From NCBI RefSeq assembly GCF_036346105.1, contig NZ_CP107811.1, positions 434,001-498,000 of the forward strand: DNA of 64,000 nt. Reading direction: 5' to 3'. A model generated the notes under the pieces. It made no database searches. It had not been told where the DNA came from and worked only from the letters and a program-made list of their open reading frames with translations. Both the position numbers and the translations under genes were made by a program. Positions 52,427-61,355 of the stretch are shown piece by piece (position 1 is the first letter of the stretch; every line of letters starts with the position of its first letter). This DNA comes from Streptomyces sp. NBC_00539 (lineage in GTDB: Bacteria; Actinomycetota; Actinomycetes; Streptomycetales; Streptomycetaceae).

Positions 52427-53275
52427 ATGAGCCCTCCTCGACGTTCCGGCCCGGGCCGGAGTGCCCGTACGGTGCTCCTGCCCGTCCTGGCTGCGGGTCT
52501 CCTCGCGGTCGCGACGACCGCTGCCTCCCCCGCCACCCTCACCGCCGTCACCGGCGCCGGACACGCGCCTCACGTTCCGCCGGCCGGTCCGCAGCCGGTG
52601 GAGCGGCTGTACGGGGCGCCGCTCCGTACGGTTCCCACCACCGGGAAGGTGGTCGCCCTGACGTTCAACGCCGCCTGGGGCACGGACGGTCTGGACACGG
52701 TGTTGAAGGTACTGCGGCAGCAGAGGGCTCCAGCCACCTTCTTCGTGACCGGCCACTTCGCCGAGCGGCATCCGCAGGGGGTACGGGCGATCGCGGCGGC
52801 GGGTCACGGAATCGGCAACCACTCCCACACCCATGCGCCCTTCGGCGCACTCACCGTCGCCGAACGGGCCGAGGAGATCACCCTGGCCCAGGCGGCGATC
52901 CGGCGGGCGGGAAACGGAACCCCGAGCGGCGCCTTCGAACCCCTGCCCTTCTTCCGCTTTCCCTACGGGGACGCACCCGCGCCGCACGTCGCCGAGGTCA
53001 ATGCCCTGGGGTACGCCGACATCGAGTGGACCACCGACACCAACGGCTACAAGGGAACCACAGGCCAGATGACCGTACAGAAGGCCGTCGCGCGAGCACT
53101 TGGGGCCCTGACACCCGGCGAGATCATCCAGATGCACGTCGGCTCCCTCGACGGGCAGGGCGAGGTCCTGGACGCCCGGGCCCTGCCGCAGATCATCGAC
53201 GCCGTCCGCACACGCGGCTACCGGATCACCGACCTGCGCGGCCTCCTGACGGAGCCCGGCCGGCGCCGGCCGTAG
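52427..53275 (+). CDS. secreted polysaccharide deacetylase-like protein
   Basis: 282 aa. Signal peptide (SARTVLLPVLAAGLLAVATTAAS, Ala-x-Ala cleavage near 36). NodB-type domain about 80-275: first motif reads LTFNAAWGTDG instead of TFDD, keeping the strand but lacking the metal/base aspartates; second motif NHSHTHAPFG has the His pair; FFRFPYGD is the third; and the C-terminal LTPGEIIQMHVGS ends the fold. The N-AAW form is a known actinobacterial subtype whose activity is uncertain. Gene stands alone rightward; convergent with the kinase gene. Confidence 0.8.
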   Translation: MSPPRRSGPGRSARTVLLPVLAAGLLAVATTAASPATLTAVTGAGHAPHVPPAGPQPVERLYGAPLRTVPTTGKVVALTFNAAWGTDGLDTVLKVLRQQRAPATFFVTGHFAERHPQGVRAIAAAGHGIGNHSHTHAPFGALTVAERAEEITLAQAAIRRAGNGTPSGAFEPLPFFRFPYGDAPAPHVAEVNALGYADIEWTTDTNGYKGTTGQMTVQKAVARALGALTPGEIIQMHVGSLDGQGEVLDARALPQIIDAVRTRGYRITDLRGLLTEPGRRRP

Positions 53276-53314
53276 CCGGGGTGCCGTGCGCCCGCCGGGG
53301 ATGACGGGAAGCCC

Positions 53315-55153
53315 TCAGCCCTGCACCGTCCAGCGCTGCGATGCCTCGCCGGCGCAGGAGGACGTCACCAGGCCGCTGCTCATGGCCAGGTCGAGGCAAC
53401 CGCCGCCGTAGTCGCTGCGGAGGCTGCCTCCGGGACCGGTGCGCCACAGCCGGGTGGTGTCCTGGGCGCAGTCGCCCACGAAGACGGCCTGGCCGAGCCC
53501 GTTCGAGTAGAGGCACCCGCCGGTCTGCTGGTTGACGAGCTTGAAGCTGCCGTCCGACCTGCTCTTCACGGTCCAGCGGGCCGTCGGGTCGGAGCAGTCG
53601 CCGCTGTCCGAGGAACCGTAGACCTGGGTGATGCACCGGCCGTTGTCGCCGTTGCGGTAGCGGTGGGTGCCGGAGGCCGGGGCGGGCTGCGGGGCTGCCG
53701 GGGACGTCGTGCCGCTGGAGCCGCCCGGGGTGCCGGAGCCGCCGCCCGGGGTGCCCGAGCCGTTCTGCCGGCCGGTGCCGGTGCCCGGTCCGGGGCCGGA
53801 CCCGGGTACGGGGCCTGAGCCGGCGCCCGGGGCGGTGCCCCCTGCTGCACCGGTCTGAATTCCGCCCGCCCCGCCCTGCCCGTTGGCCTGCCCGTTGCCC
53901 TGGGCGGGGGGCGGCGCTGGTGACGCCTGCCCCGACGGACCGCCGGCCGGCGCCGCCGGGGGCGGCTGCGAGGCGGCCGGCCCTGATGCCGACGCCGGGT
54001 TCGAGGTGGCCGGATCCGCCTTCGCCTCGGCTTGGGGCGAGGTGGTGTACGGCAGGTGCTGGATGGCGAGCGTCGTACCGCCCGCCACCACGATGACCGG
54101 GACCACGGCGAGGAGGACGCGGGTACGGCGGCGCCGCTCGGGCCGCTCGGGCCCGGACGCGGGGGTCGGTTCGGGGTCCTTCGCCGGTTCCGGCTCCGAG
54201 GCACCCGCGAGCGGAACCGTCGGTACGTCGATCTTCTGCACGTCCGCGGCGAACGCGGCCCGCTCCGACAGGCGCTCGGTGATGGCGGCGGGCCACAGCG
54301 GGGCTGCGAACGGCCCGCGACTCGCGGCCTGTTCGAGGAGTTCCGCGGCGGTGGGGCGGCCCTCCGGGTCCTTGTCGAGACAGGCCGCGACCACCTCGGC
54401 GAGGTCCGGCTCCAGTTCCCGCAATGACTCCAGGTCGGGTTCTTCGTGGACGATGCGGTACAGCACGCCGTGCCCCGACTCGTCGCCGAAGGGAGGGCGG
54501 CCGCACGCCGCGTAGGCCAGTACCGAGCCGAGTGCGAACACGTCGGTGGCGCCGCTCAAGCCCTTCTTGCCCGAGGCCTGTTCGGGAGCCATGTAGGCGG
54601 GCGTGCCCACGACCATGCCCGTCCTGGTCAGCTGGCTCTGTTCGGCGGCCCGGGCGACGCCGAAGTCGATGAGGGTGAGGCCGTCGAGGGTCAGCATCAC
54701 GTTGGACGGCTTGATGTCGCGGTGCACCATGTCCAGCGCGTGCACCGACGCCAGGCCGGACGCCGCCTCCCGCAGCAGCAGCCACAGGGCGTGCGCGGGC
54801 AGGGGGCCGCCGTGCAGTTCGAGGGCCTCCCTCAGGGTGAGGCCGGGGATGTAGGCGGTGGCGAACCACGGGGGCCGCGCGGTGCGGTCGCTGGCGATCA
54901 GCGGCGCGGTGGCCTCGGCGGGCAGCCGGGAGAGGTTGTCGAGCTCGTGCCCGAACCGGCGTACGAAGTCCTCGTCCTCGCCGACGACCGACGACAGCAG
55001 TTGTTTGACGGCGACGTAGCGGCCCTCCTGGACCCCTAGGTACACCCGCCCCATACCGCCGGCTCCGAGCCGTCCCGCCAGCACGATCGCCCCTATCCGC
55101 CGCGGATCCTCCGCCTCCAGCGGCTCGGCCCCGCTCCCCCTCAGCTCCAACAC
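53315..55153 (-). CDS. transmembrane Ser/Thr protein kinase with extracytoplasmic ricin-type lectin domain
   Basis: About 612 aa from GTG 55153; the frame is open to 55252 but those codons lie in an AT-rich, promoter-like stretch. PknB-type kinase about 15-275: RLGAGGMGRVY loop, VAVKQLL Lys, MVHRDIKPSN catalytic loop, IDFG metal motif, APEQASG. A juxtamembrane TPTPE-rich segment leads to one TM helix (RVLLAVVPVIVVAGGTTLAI, about 345). Outside the membrane is a long Pro/Gly/Ser/Ala linker followed by about 125 residues with repeated QxW-like elements (ARWTVKS, RLWRTGP, QRWTVQG) and paired cysteines: a ricin-B-type lectin. It probably senses cell-wall sugars and signals by phosphorylation. Confidence 0.86.
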   Translation of the reverse strand: MLELRGSGAEPLEAEDPRRIGAIVLAGRLGAGGMGRVYLGVQEGRYVAVKQLLSSVVGEDEDFVRRFGHELDNLSRLPAEATAPLIASDRTARPPWFATAYIPGLTLREALELHGGPLPAHALWLLLREAASGLASVHALDMVHRDIKPSNVMLTLDGLTLIDFGVARAAEQSQLTRTGMVVGTPAYMAPEQASGKKGLSGATDVFALGSVLAYAACGRPPFGDESGHGVLYRIVHEEPDLESLRELEPDLAEVVAACLDKDPEGRPTAAELLEQAASRGPFAAPLWPAAITERLSERAAFAADVQKIDVPTVPLAGASEPEPAKDPEPTPASGPERPERRRRTRVLLAVVPVIVVAGGTTLAIQHLPYTTSPQAEAKADPATSNPASASGPAASQPPPAAPAGGPSGQASPAPPPAQGNGQANGQGGAGGIQTGAAGGTAPGAGSGPVPGSGPGPGTGTGRQNGSGTPGGGSGTPGGSSGTTSPAAPQPAPASGTHRYRNGDNGRCITQVYGSSDSGDCSDPTARWTVKSRSDGSFKLVNQQTGGCLYSNGLGQAVFVGDCAQDTTRLWRTGPGGSLRSDYGGGCLDLAMSSGLVTSSCAGEASQRWTVQG

Positions 55154-55313
55154 GTCGTCAGCCCCACCCGAATTGGAATCATTTTCCAGAAATCTACCCG
55201 ATGGGACTGACTGTGAGGCCACCCGGCGAGGTTCCGCCGGGGAGCGGGACACCGCTCAACACCCTAGCTGCAGAGCGGTGAGTTGAGTAGCGGGGACCGG
55301 TGACGCGAGGGCG

Positions 55314-55658
55314 TCAGATACCTGGTCCGTAACCGGGGTCCGGGTGCTGTCGAGGGGTCCACCACTCCAGGAGTCCCCAGACTCCGAGCGCGAACGCGGC
55401 CACCGCCGCGAGTACCGCGATCCAGGGCCGGCCGGTCCAGCGCCCGGTCAGCGACCAGGTCAGGAACGGCACCAGTGCGCCGCCGAGCACGATGAGCGGA
55501 AGGTCGACGAAGAGCACGCTCAGGTCACGGGCATGGGCCTCGAACCCACCGTCGATGCTGAACGCGGCCCGAGGCGCCCACACGAGCGCCGCGAGCACCG
55601 CGCCGATGCCGGCGAGGAGGCGTCCGGCGCGGCCGGTGGTGTCCGAAGTGGTGTTCAT
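55314..55658 (-). CDS. small integral membrane protein (3 TM)
   Basis: 114 aa with three hydrophobic segments (LLAGIGAVLAALVWA; LFVDLPLIVLGGALVPFLTWSL; WIAVLAAVAAFALGVWGLLEWW). No family recognised. It lies 161 bp beyond the preferred start of the kinase gene on the same strand and could share its transcript, though nothing proves a link. Confidence 0.65.
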   Translation of the reverse strand: MNTTSDTTGRAGRLLAGIGAVLAALVWAPRAAFSIDGGFEAHARDLSVLFVDLPLIVLGGALVPFLTWSLTGRWTGRPWIAVLAAVAAFALGVWGLLEWWTPRQHPDPGYGPGI

Positions 55659-55883
55659 GCCAGCGACAGACGCTCGTCGCCGGTCCGCGGTTCCGCCGGG
55701 GCGGTCACCCGAGGCGGACCGGCGCGGCGACGGGTCCGGCGCACCGGCCGTTGCGGTGAACTTGCGGGCGTCGGCGTGCCGACGGCGTGTCCCTACGGAA
55801 GGAATGACTCCGGGGTGCTAAGAGGCGCCCGTTCCATGCCTGCCGGCGCGTCCGTGCGGGAGCGCGCAGAGGGAGTTGCACCC

Positions 55884-56549
55884 ATGTCGAACCGGCTCGT
55901 GGCCACGGCCACCCTCATAGCCGCCGCGAGTGTCCTGTGGGCGCCCGGCGTCGCCTCCGCAGCCGAAGGGGACACCGCCTTCGTGCAGAGGGTGCACCAG
56001 GACAACGTGGCGGCGATCGCCGCCGGAGACGACGCGCAGCGGCACGCGGCCACGGCGTGCGTGAAGGACGTCGGCGCCCTGCTGGTCCGCGACCACGGCG
56101 CACTCGAGGCGGACCTCAGGATGCGGGCGGACGATCCGGACGTCGACCTCGCGTCCTCCCCCACCGCCGAGCAGCACAGGGGCCTCGCCGCCGTGCAGTC
56201 CGCGGCCGGCACGTCCGCCTATGACGCCCGATGGCTCGCCGACCAGGACGCGGCGCACACCAGGACGCTGGCGCTGATCGACAAGGTCCTCTCCTCCGGC
56301 GGCGACCCTGACGTGACGGCCGCCGCCCGGGCGGCCCGTCGCGTCGTGGCGGCGGACCTGGAACTGGTGCGCGGGGGCACTTGCCACCTCGGCAGCGAGG
56401 CCGGCATGGCCGGCGCCGGCAGCCGCGGGCTCGCCTCCCGCCGCAACGGCCTCAACGCGGTCGGCGCAGCCGGCCTCACCGGCGGGATCCTGGCGACGGC
56501 CGTCGTCACCCTGTGGCTGGCGCGCCGCCGCCCCACCGGTTTCCGCTGA
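55884..56549 (+). CDS. DUF4142-type secreted, membrane-anchored protein
   Basis: 221 aa. Signal peptide to about residue 26 (GVASAAEGD), then a four-helix DUF4142-like domain about 28-165 rich in Ala, Asp and His (FVQRVHQDNVAAIAAG; VGALLVRDHGALEADLR; DARWLADQDAAHTRTLALIDKVL), and a C-terminal TM helix with a RRR stop-transfer. DUF4142 resembles ferritin-like helical bundles and may bind metal, but the function is unknown. GAGGGAG is 8 nt before ATG 55884. Confidence 0.82.
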   Translation: MSNRLVATATLIAAASVLWAPGVASAAEGDTAFVQRVHQDNVAAIAAGDDAQRHAATACVKDVGALLVRDHGALEADLRMRADDPDVDLASSPTAEQHRGLAAVQSAAGTSAYDARWLADQDAAHTRTLALIDKVLSSGGDPDVTAAARAARRVVAADLELVRGGTCHLGSEAGMAGAGSRGLASRRNGLNAVGAAGLTGGILATAVVTLWLARRRPTGFR

Positions 56550-56590
56550 ATCCGTCGCACACCCGAGTCCGCGGGCCGGGGAGCCCCTCG

Positions 56591-58738
56591 TCATGACCGG
56601 GGCAGGGCGGCGCTGCCGAGGTGCTGCTCCAGCCAGTCCGCCGCCGCGCGCCGGTAGAGGCGGCGGTTGTCCGCCCGCAGGAACTCGTGCCCCTCGTTGC
56701 GCAGGGTCAGCAGCTCGGCCGGCACCCCGCGCTCGCGCGCCGCGCGGACGAACTGCTCCGACTCCGTCGGGGGCACGTTCGTGTCGTGCTCGCCGTGGAC
56801 GGCCAGCACGGGTGCGCGCAGCTGGTCGATGCGGCTCATCGGGGACAGGTCGCGCAGGAGGTCCCGGTCCCGCTCGGGATGGCCGTACTTCGCCGCGGCC
56901 GACTGGGCGATCCACGGCTCGGTGCCGGCGAAGAACGTGGCGAGGTCCGACATCCCGCAGACGGCGACGCCGGTGCGGAAGAGGTCGGGGTGCCAGACCA
57001 GCGAGGCCATGGTGAGGTAGCCGCCGTAGGAACGGCCCATCACCGCCAGCCGCAGCGGGTCTGCGTAGCCGTGGGTGACCACGTGGGCGGCGCAGTCCGC
57101 GACGTCGTCGATGGCCGCGAACCGGCCGGTGCCGAGGTCCGCGTCGACGAAGGACCGCCCCCAGCCCGAGGAGCCGCGCACGTCGGGGGCGAACACGTCC
57201 ATCCCCCGGGTGAGGAGCTCGTGGTAGAGCGGGTTGAACACGGGCCGCTCCTGCTCTTCGGGGCCGCCGTGGAGGTGGATCACGCACGGCGCCGGGCGCC
57301 CCGGATCGCGTTCCGGCGCCCGGTAGTACCAGCCGCCGAGCATCAGCCCGTCCCGGGCCCGGCACCGCAGGGGCACGGGGCTGACCGGGGGCCGCCCGGG
57401 CGGCGCCGCGTCCTCGTCACGGGCCGACCAGCCGGTCCGGACGGGTGCGAAGTCGCTGGTCAGGTCCCAGATGCCGGGCCTGCGCCGGGAGCCGGACAGG
57501 GCGGCGAACAGTCCGCCGCGCCCTACTGGTGCCATGCGGGTCACCACCTCGTGCGGCAGGACCGACCGGTGGTGCGGTCCGAGGCCGTCGTCCGGGTCGG
57601 CGGTGGGGAGCCCCACGGTCTCCAGCTCGCTCGCCCCGTGCACGTTCCAGGCGAGCAGGGCCCACCCGCCGTGCTCGGGAAGGCTCAGCAGGTCCAGGGC
57701 CGTCTCGTGCCGCTCGGCGGCCACCGACAGGTCCTGGAGCGCTCCGGCCCCGTCCAGCCGGGCCCGCAGCAGGGCGGCGAACTCGCGGTCGGCGTCGCTG
57801 CGCAGCCACAGGGTGCGCGAGTCGGCCGAGAGCCTGCCGATCCACGGGTCGCCGTCGGCGACCGGCAGCCGGAAGGTGGTGCGTCCCGAGGCCGCGTCCA
57901 GCAGGAGGGCTTCGCGGCGCCCGCGCGGCCCGCGGCGGAGCAGCACGAAGCGGCCTTCCGCGCCGACATCGCAGACGCGCAGCGAGGCGGCTCCGGCCTC
58001 GCTGAACAGCAGGACGGGTGCCCGGGTGCCGTCGGGGTCGAGCAGGTAGGCGGCCAGGCCCCCGCTCGCCGCCCCGTCGGCGGTGGCGGCCGGCGGCGCC
58101 GGTACCAGGTGCGGCAGGCCGTTTGCGTACGGGCCCGGTTCCGCCCGGTGCGGCGGGCCGAGCAGGGTGGCGTGGCCGTCGCGTTCCGTCCACGCCGCCC
58201 CGGTGGTCCCGTCGGCCGGGCCCGGGGACGCGTCCTCGGGGAGGTGGCCGGCTCCGCTGTGGGCGCCGGCGTCGGCGGAGGGCTGGGCGACGGTGACCGC
58301 CAGCGCCGCCCCGTCGCGGGTCCAGCAGCCCAAGTGGGCGGCGGCCCCGGGCTCGGCGCCGGCGAGTACGCGGCGGCCGGTCCCGTCCGGGCGCACCACC
58401 AGCACGCGCGTGTGTTCGCCGCCTCCGGGGGCGGAGGTGTACGCGATCCAGCGGCCGTCGGGCGACCAGGACACCTCGGTCACCGGGTCGGGGTCGGCGT
58501 CGAGGACGTGGGCCTCGCCGCCGCGGGCGGAGCCGCTCCACAGCTGGGGCACGCCGGCCCGGTCGCAGATGTACGCCACCTGGTCGCCGCCGGGGTCGAC
58601 CGAGGGGTACCAGCACCCGTGGGCGGTGAGCAGTGTCGGCGGGTCCGCCGCGAAGACGGGAGCCAGGTGTACCGGGACGGGGGCCTGCGCGGGGGCGGGC
58701 AGGGAACGGCGGCGGAGGGAGGAGCGGTCCAGGGGCAT
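56591..58738 (-). CDS. S9-family (prolyl oligopeptidase-like) serine peptidase
   Basis: 715 aa from ATG 58738 (GAAGAGG just upstream; a TTG at 58762 is possible but weaker). Residues about 30-420 form the WD-like beta-propeller that limits access (repeats with SPDGRWIAY, SADSRTLW). Residues about 455-715 are the hydrolase: IHLHGGPEEQE oxyanion, GRSYGGYLTMASL nucleophile Ser, VHGEHDTNVPP Asp, and NEGHEFLRADNR His. It lies 43 nt downstream of the AsnB-like amidotransferase gene, so it probably cleaves a dipeptide or peptide handled by that pathway. Cytoplasmic: no signal peptide. Confidence 0.88.
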   Translation of the reverse strand: MPLDRSSLRRRSLPAPAQAPVPVHLAPVFAADPPTLLTAHGCWYPSVDPGGDQVAYICDRAGVPQLWSGSARGGEAHVLDADPDPVTEVSWSPDGRWIAYTSAPGGGEHTRVLVVRPDGTGRRVLAGAEPGAAAHLGCWTRDGAALAVTVAQPSADAGAHSGAGHLPEDASPGPADGTTGAAWTERDGHATLLGPPHRAEPGPYANGLPHLVPAPPAATADGAASGGLAAYLLDPDGTRAPVLLFSEAGAASLRVCDVGAEGRFVLLRRGPRGRREALLLDAASGRTTFRLPVADGDPWIGRLSADSRTLWLRSDADREFAALLRARLDGAGALQDLSVAAERHETALDLLSLPEHGGWALLAWNVHGASELETVGLPTADPDDGLGPHHRSVLPHEVVTRMAPVGRGGLFAALSGSRRRPGIWDLTSDFAPVRTGWSARDEDAAPPGRPPVSPVPLRCRARDGLMLGGWYYRAPERDPGRPAPCVIHLHGGPEEQERPVFNPLYHELLTRGMDVFAPDVRGSSGWGRSFVDADLGTGRFAAIDDVADCAAHVVTHGYADPLRLAVMGRSYGGYLTMASLVWHPDLFRTGVAVCGMSDLATFFAGTEPWIAQSAAAKYGHPERDRDLLRDLSPMSRIDQLRAPVLAVHGEHDTNVPPTESEQFVRAARERGVPAELLTLRNEGHEFLRADNRRLYRRAAADWLEQHLGSAALPRS

Positions 58739-58781
58739 GAGGGCCTCTTCGAGGGCTGCCAAGGGCTGTCACCGTTCAGTG

Positions 58782-60563
58782 TCAGTTGATGCCGTGGGTC
58801 TGCAACCAGATCTCCAGCGAAGCCACCTGCCACAGGGTGCTGGCTCCGCGTTTCGTGCGGTGGCGGCCGGGTTCCGCGAGCAGCTCGGCCACCCGTCGCT
58901 GGTCGAAGAGGGCGCGCCGCCGCGCTTCCGGGGCGGTCAGCGCCTCGCGCACGCGGCTGAGCACCGGCTCGGCCATGTGCCGCACCGCGGGAACGGGGAA
59001 GTACCCCTTGGGGCGGTCCACCACCTCTCGGGGCAGGATCTGCCGGCCGAGGTCCTTGAGCACGCCCTTGCCGTCCTGCGCCAGCTTGAGTTCGGGAGGG
59101 CAGGCCGCGGCGAGTTCGACCAGCTCGTGGTCGAGGAAGGGCACGCGCGCCTCCAGGCCCCAGGCCATCGTCATGTTGTCGACCCGTTTGACCGGATCGT
59201 CGGGCATCAGCGCGTGGACGTCCAGGCGCAAGGTGGCGTCCAGCGTGCTCTGGGCGCCGGGGGCCGCCATGTGGGCGTGGACGAATTCGCGCGAGGCATC
59301 GTGTCCGGCGGTCACGTCCGGGTGCAGGACGGCGGCGACGTCGTCGTGCGGGCGGTCGAAGTAGACGTCGGCGTACGCGTCCGGCGCGTCGGGGCGGGCG
59401 GCCCCGGCGATCGGCGGGTACCAGTGGTAGCCCGCGAACACCTCGTCGGCGCCCTGCCCGCACAGGACCACCTTCACCTCCTTGGCGACCTGCTCCGACA
59501 GCAGGTGGAAGGCCACGGCGTCATGGCTGACCATGGGCTCGCTCATGGCTGCGATCGCGGTTTCCAGCGCGGCCGGGAGCCGGTCGGAGGGGATCATGTA
59601 CTGGTGGTGGTCCGTGGAGAACCGCCGTGCGACCAGGTCCGAGTACCGGAACTCGTCGCCCTCCTGTCCGCGCTCGGACTCGAAGCCCATCGCGAAGGTC
59701 GCCAGGTCGCTGTGGCCCTCCTCTGCCAGCAGGGCCACGATGAGGCTGGAGTCCAGCCCGCCGGAGAGCAGGACGCCCACCGGCACGTCGGCCACCATGC
59801 GGCGGCGCACCGCCGTGCGCAGGGCGTCGTGGACGGCCTCCTGCCAGCGTGCCGGGTCGTTGCCGAGGTCCGCGCGGCGGGTGTAGGACGGCTGCCAGTA
59901 GAGGTGGTCGCGGTGGGTGCCGTCCGGCTCGACCACGCGGACGGTCGCGGGCGGCAGTTTGCGCACGCCGGCCAGCACGGTGCGCGGTGCGGGGACCGTG
60001 CCGTGCCAGGTCAGGTACTGGTGGAGCGCCACCGGGTCGAACGAGGTGTCCACGCCGCCGCCCGCGAGGAGGGCGGGCAGGGACGAGGCGAAGCGGAGCC
60101 GGTCCGCGTCCTGGGTGAGGTAGAGCGGCTTGATCCCGAGCCGGTCACGGCCCAGTACCACGCGGCCGGTGTGGTGCTCGGCCACGGCGAAGGCGAACAT
60201 GCCGACCAGGTGCTCGACGCATTCGTGCCGCCACTGGGCGTAGGCCTTGAGGAGCACTTCCGTGTCGGAGTCGGAGAAGAAGCGGTGGCCCAGGCCTTCG
60301 AGCCGTCCGCGCAGCTCACGGTAGTTGTAGAGGCACCCGTTGAAGACGGCCGTGATCCCCAGGTGGGGGTCGGTCATCGGCTGGGCGCCGCTCTCCGAGA
60401 GGTCGATGATCTTCAACCGGCGGTGGCCCAGGGCTACGGAGCCCTGTGACCAGGCGCCTCTGCCGTCCGGTCCGCGGTCCTCCATCTCGTCGGTCATGCG
60501 TTCGACCGCGGCGAGGTCCGGTCGCCTGCCGTCGAAGCGCACTTCCCCGCTCAGGCCACACAT
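58782..60563 (-). CDS. asparagine synthetase-like amidotransferase, N-acetylglutaminylglutamine amide (NAGGN) type
   Basis: 593 aa. The start is set by Met-Cys: Cys2 is the N-terminal nucleophile after Met removal. Class II glutaminase domain about 2-210 (GPDGRGAWS, FNGCLYNYREL), then the synthetase domain with the ATP PP-loop LLSGGLDSSLIVALLAEEG and the VDNMTMAWGLEARVPFLDHELVE stretch. The protein resembles the AsnB-type enzymes that amidate N-acetylglutaminylglutamine, an osmoprotectant dipeptide, using glutamine and ATP. In described loci it is paired with a Ngg synthetase and a peptidase; here the S9 peptidase follows by 43 nt but no Ngg gene is in the window. A general AsnB role cannot be excluded. 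Confidence 0.82.
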   Translation of the reverse strand: MCGLSGEVRFDGRRPDLAAVERMTDEMEDRGPDGRGAWSQGSVALGHRRLKIIDLSESGAQPMTDPHLGITAVFNGCLYNYRELRGRLEGLGHRFFSDSDTEVLLKAYAQWRHECVEHLVGMFAFAVAEHHTGRVVLGRDRLGIKPLYLTQDADRLRFASSLPALLAGGGVDTSFDPVALHQYLTWHGTVPAPRTVLAGVRKLPPATVRVVEPDGTHRDHLYWQPSYTRRADLGNDPARWQEAVHDALRTAVRRRMVADVPVGVLLSGGLDSSLIVALLAEEGHSDLATFAMGFESERGQEGDEFRYSDLVARRFSTDHHQYMIPSDRLPAALETAIAAMSEPMVSHDAVAFHLLSEQVAKEVKVVLCGQGADEVFAGYHWYPPIAGAARPDAPDAYADVYFDRPHDDVAAVLHPDVTAGHDASREFVHAHMAAPGAQSTLDATLRLDVHALMPDDPVKRVDNMTMAWGLEARVPFLDHELVELAAACPPELKLAQDGKGVLKDLGRQILPREVVDRPKGYFPVPAVRHMAEPVLSRVREALTAPEARRRALFDQRRVAELLAEPGRHRTKRGASTLWQVASLEIWLQTHGIN

Positions 60564-60760
60564 GTGACACCCCCCGCTCGACTCGCGCCTCGGGGCCGCC
60601 GCGTCGCCGCGCCCGCCCTTCCGCCCGGGGTCCAGGCCACCTCCACCATGAACGTTCACTCCCGTTGCCCACACGGCCCGTGCCACGCGACTCGGGCCGA
60701 ACAGGCGATCGACATATCGGGCGCATGCCCACCTGAGCGGCACTTATGCCCGGGTTTCGA

Positions 60761-61117
60761 TCAGGCGCGGGTGAGGCAGAAGGGATGCCCGGCCGGGTCC
60801 AGCGGGACCCGCCACCCCTCCCCGCCCGGTTGGTGCGCCGGCTTGACCGCGCCCCACTCCAGCAGCAGCGCCTCGGCTTCGTCGAGGTCTTCCACCTCGA
60901 AGTCGAGGTGGACCTGCTGAGGCACGGCCTGGCCGGGCCAGCGCGGAGCCACGTAGCCGTCGACCCGCTGGAAACCGAGGAAGAGCCCGTCCTCGCGGGT
61001 GAGGCCGGCGAAGTCCGCGTCGGACTCCTCGTGGAGTCCGAGGCCGGTGGCCCGCTGGTAGAACGCCGCCAGCGCCTCGGGATCCGCGCAGTCCAAGGTG
61101 ATCGCGGTCAGCTTCAT
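60761..61117 (-). CDS. VOC-family (glyoxalase-like) protein
   Basis: 118 aa from ATG 61117 (a second ATG at 61147 is also possible; neither has a strong ribosome site). Sequence KLTAITLDCADPEALAAFYQR, DGYVAPRWPGQAVPQQVHLDFEVEDLDEAEALLLEWGA, VPLDPAGHPFCLT: the common Streptomyces glyoxalase-6 type with 'D-x-x-G-H-P-F-C-L'. Ligand and activity unknown; it may bind an aromatic or act as a resistance-type binding protein. Confidence 0.78.
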   Translation of the reverse strand: MKLTAITLDCADPEALAAFYQRATGLGLHEESDADFAGLTREDGLFLGFQRVDGYVAPRWPGQAVPQQVHLDFEVEDLDEAEALLLEWGAVKPAHQPGGEGWRVPLDPAGHPFCLTRA

Positions 61118-61355
61118 CCGCGGGGTCGCTCCGGCAGGCTTGATCATCCCGGCAGCATAGGCGGCCGCCGGCGGCTCCGGGCGGCCGGGACGGCGGGCTA
61201 CGCACATCAGATGATGTGTGTGCCCAGTGGGCTGACGTGCGGCCCCTGAAGTGCCACGATGATCCATGCTTCAACAGTGTGGCGGTCGGGGCGCGGGAGG
61301 AGCGGCGGCAGCGTGCCCTGGAGACCGGCCCTACCCACGAAAGGGCGGACGTCCC

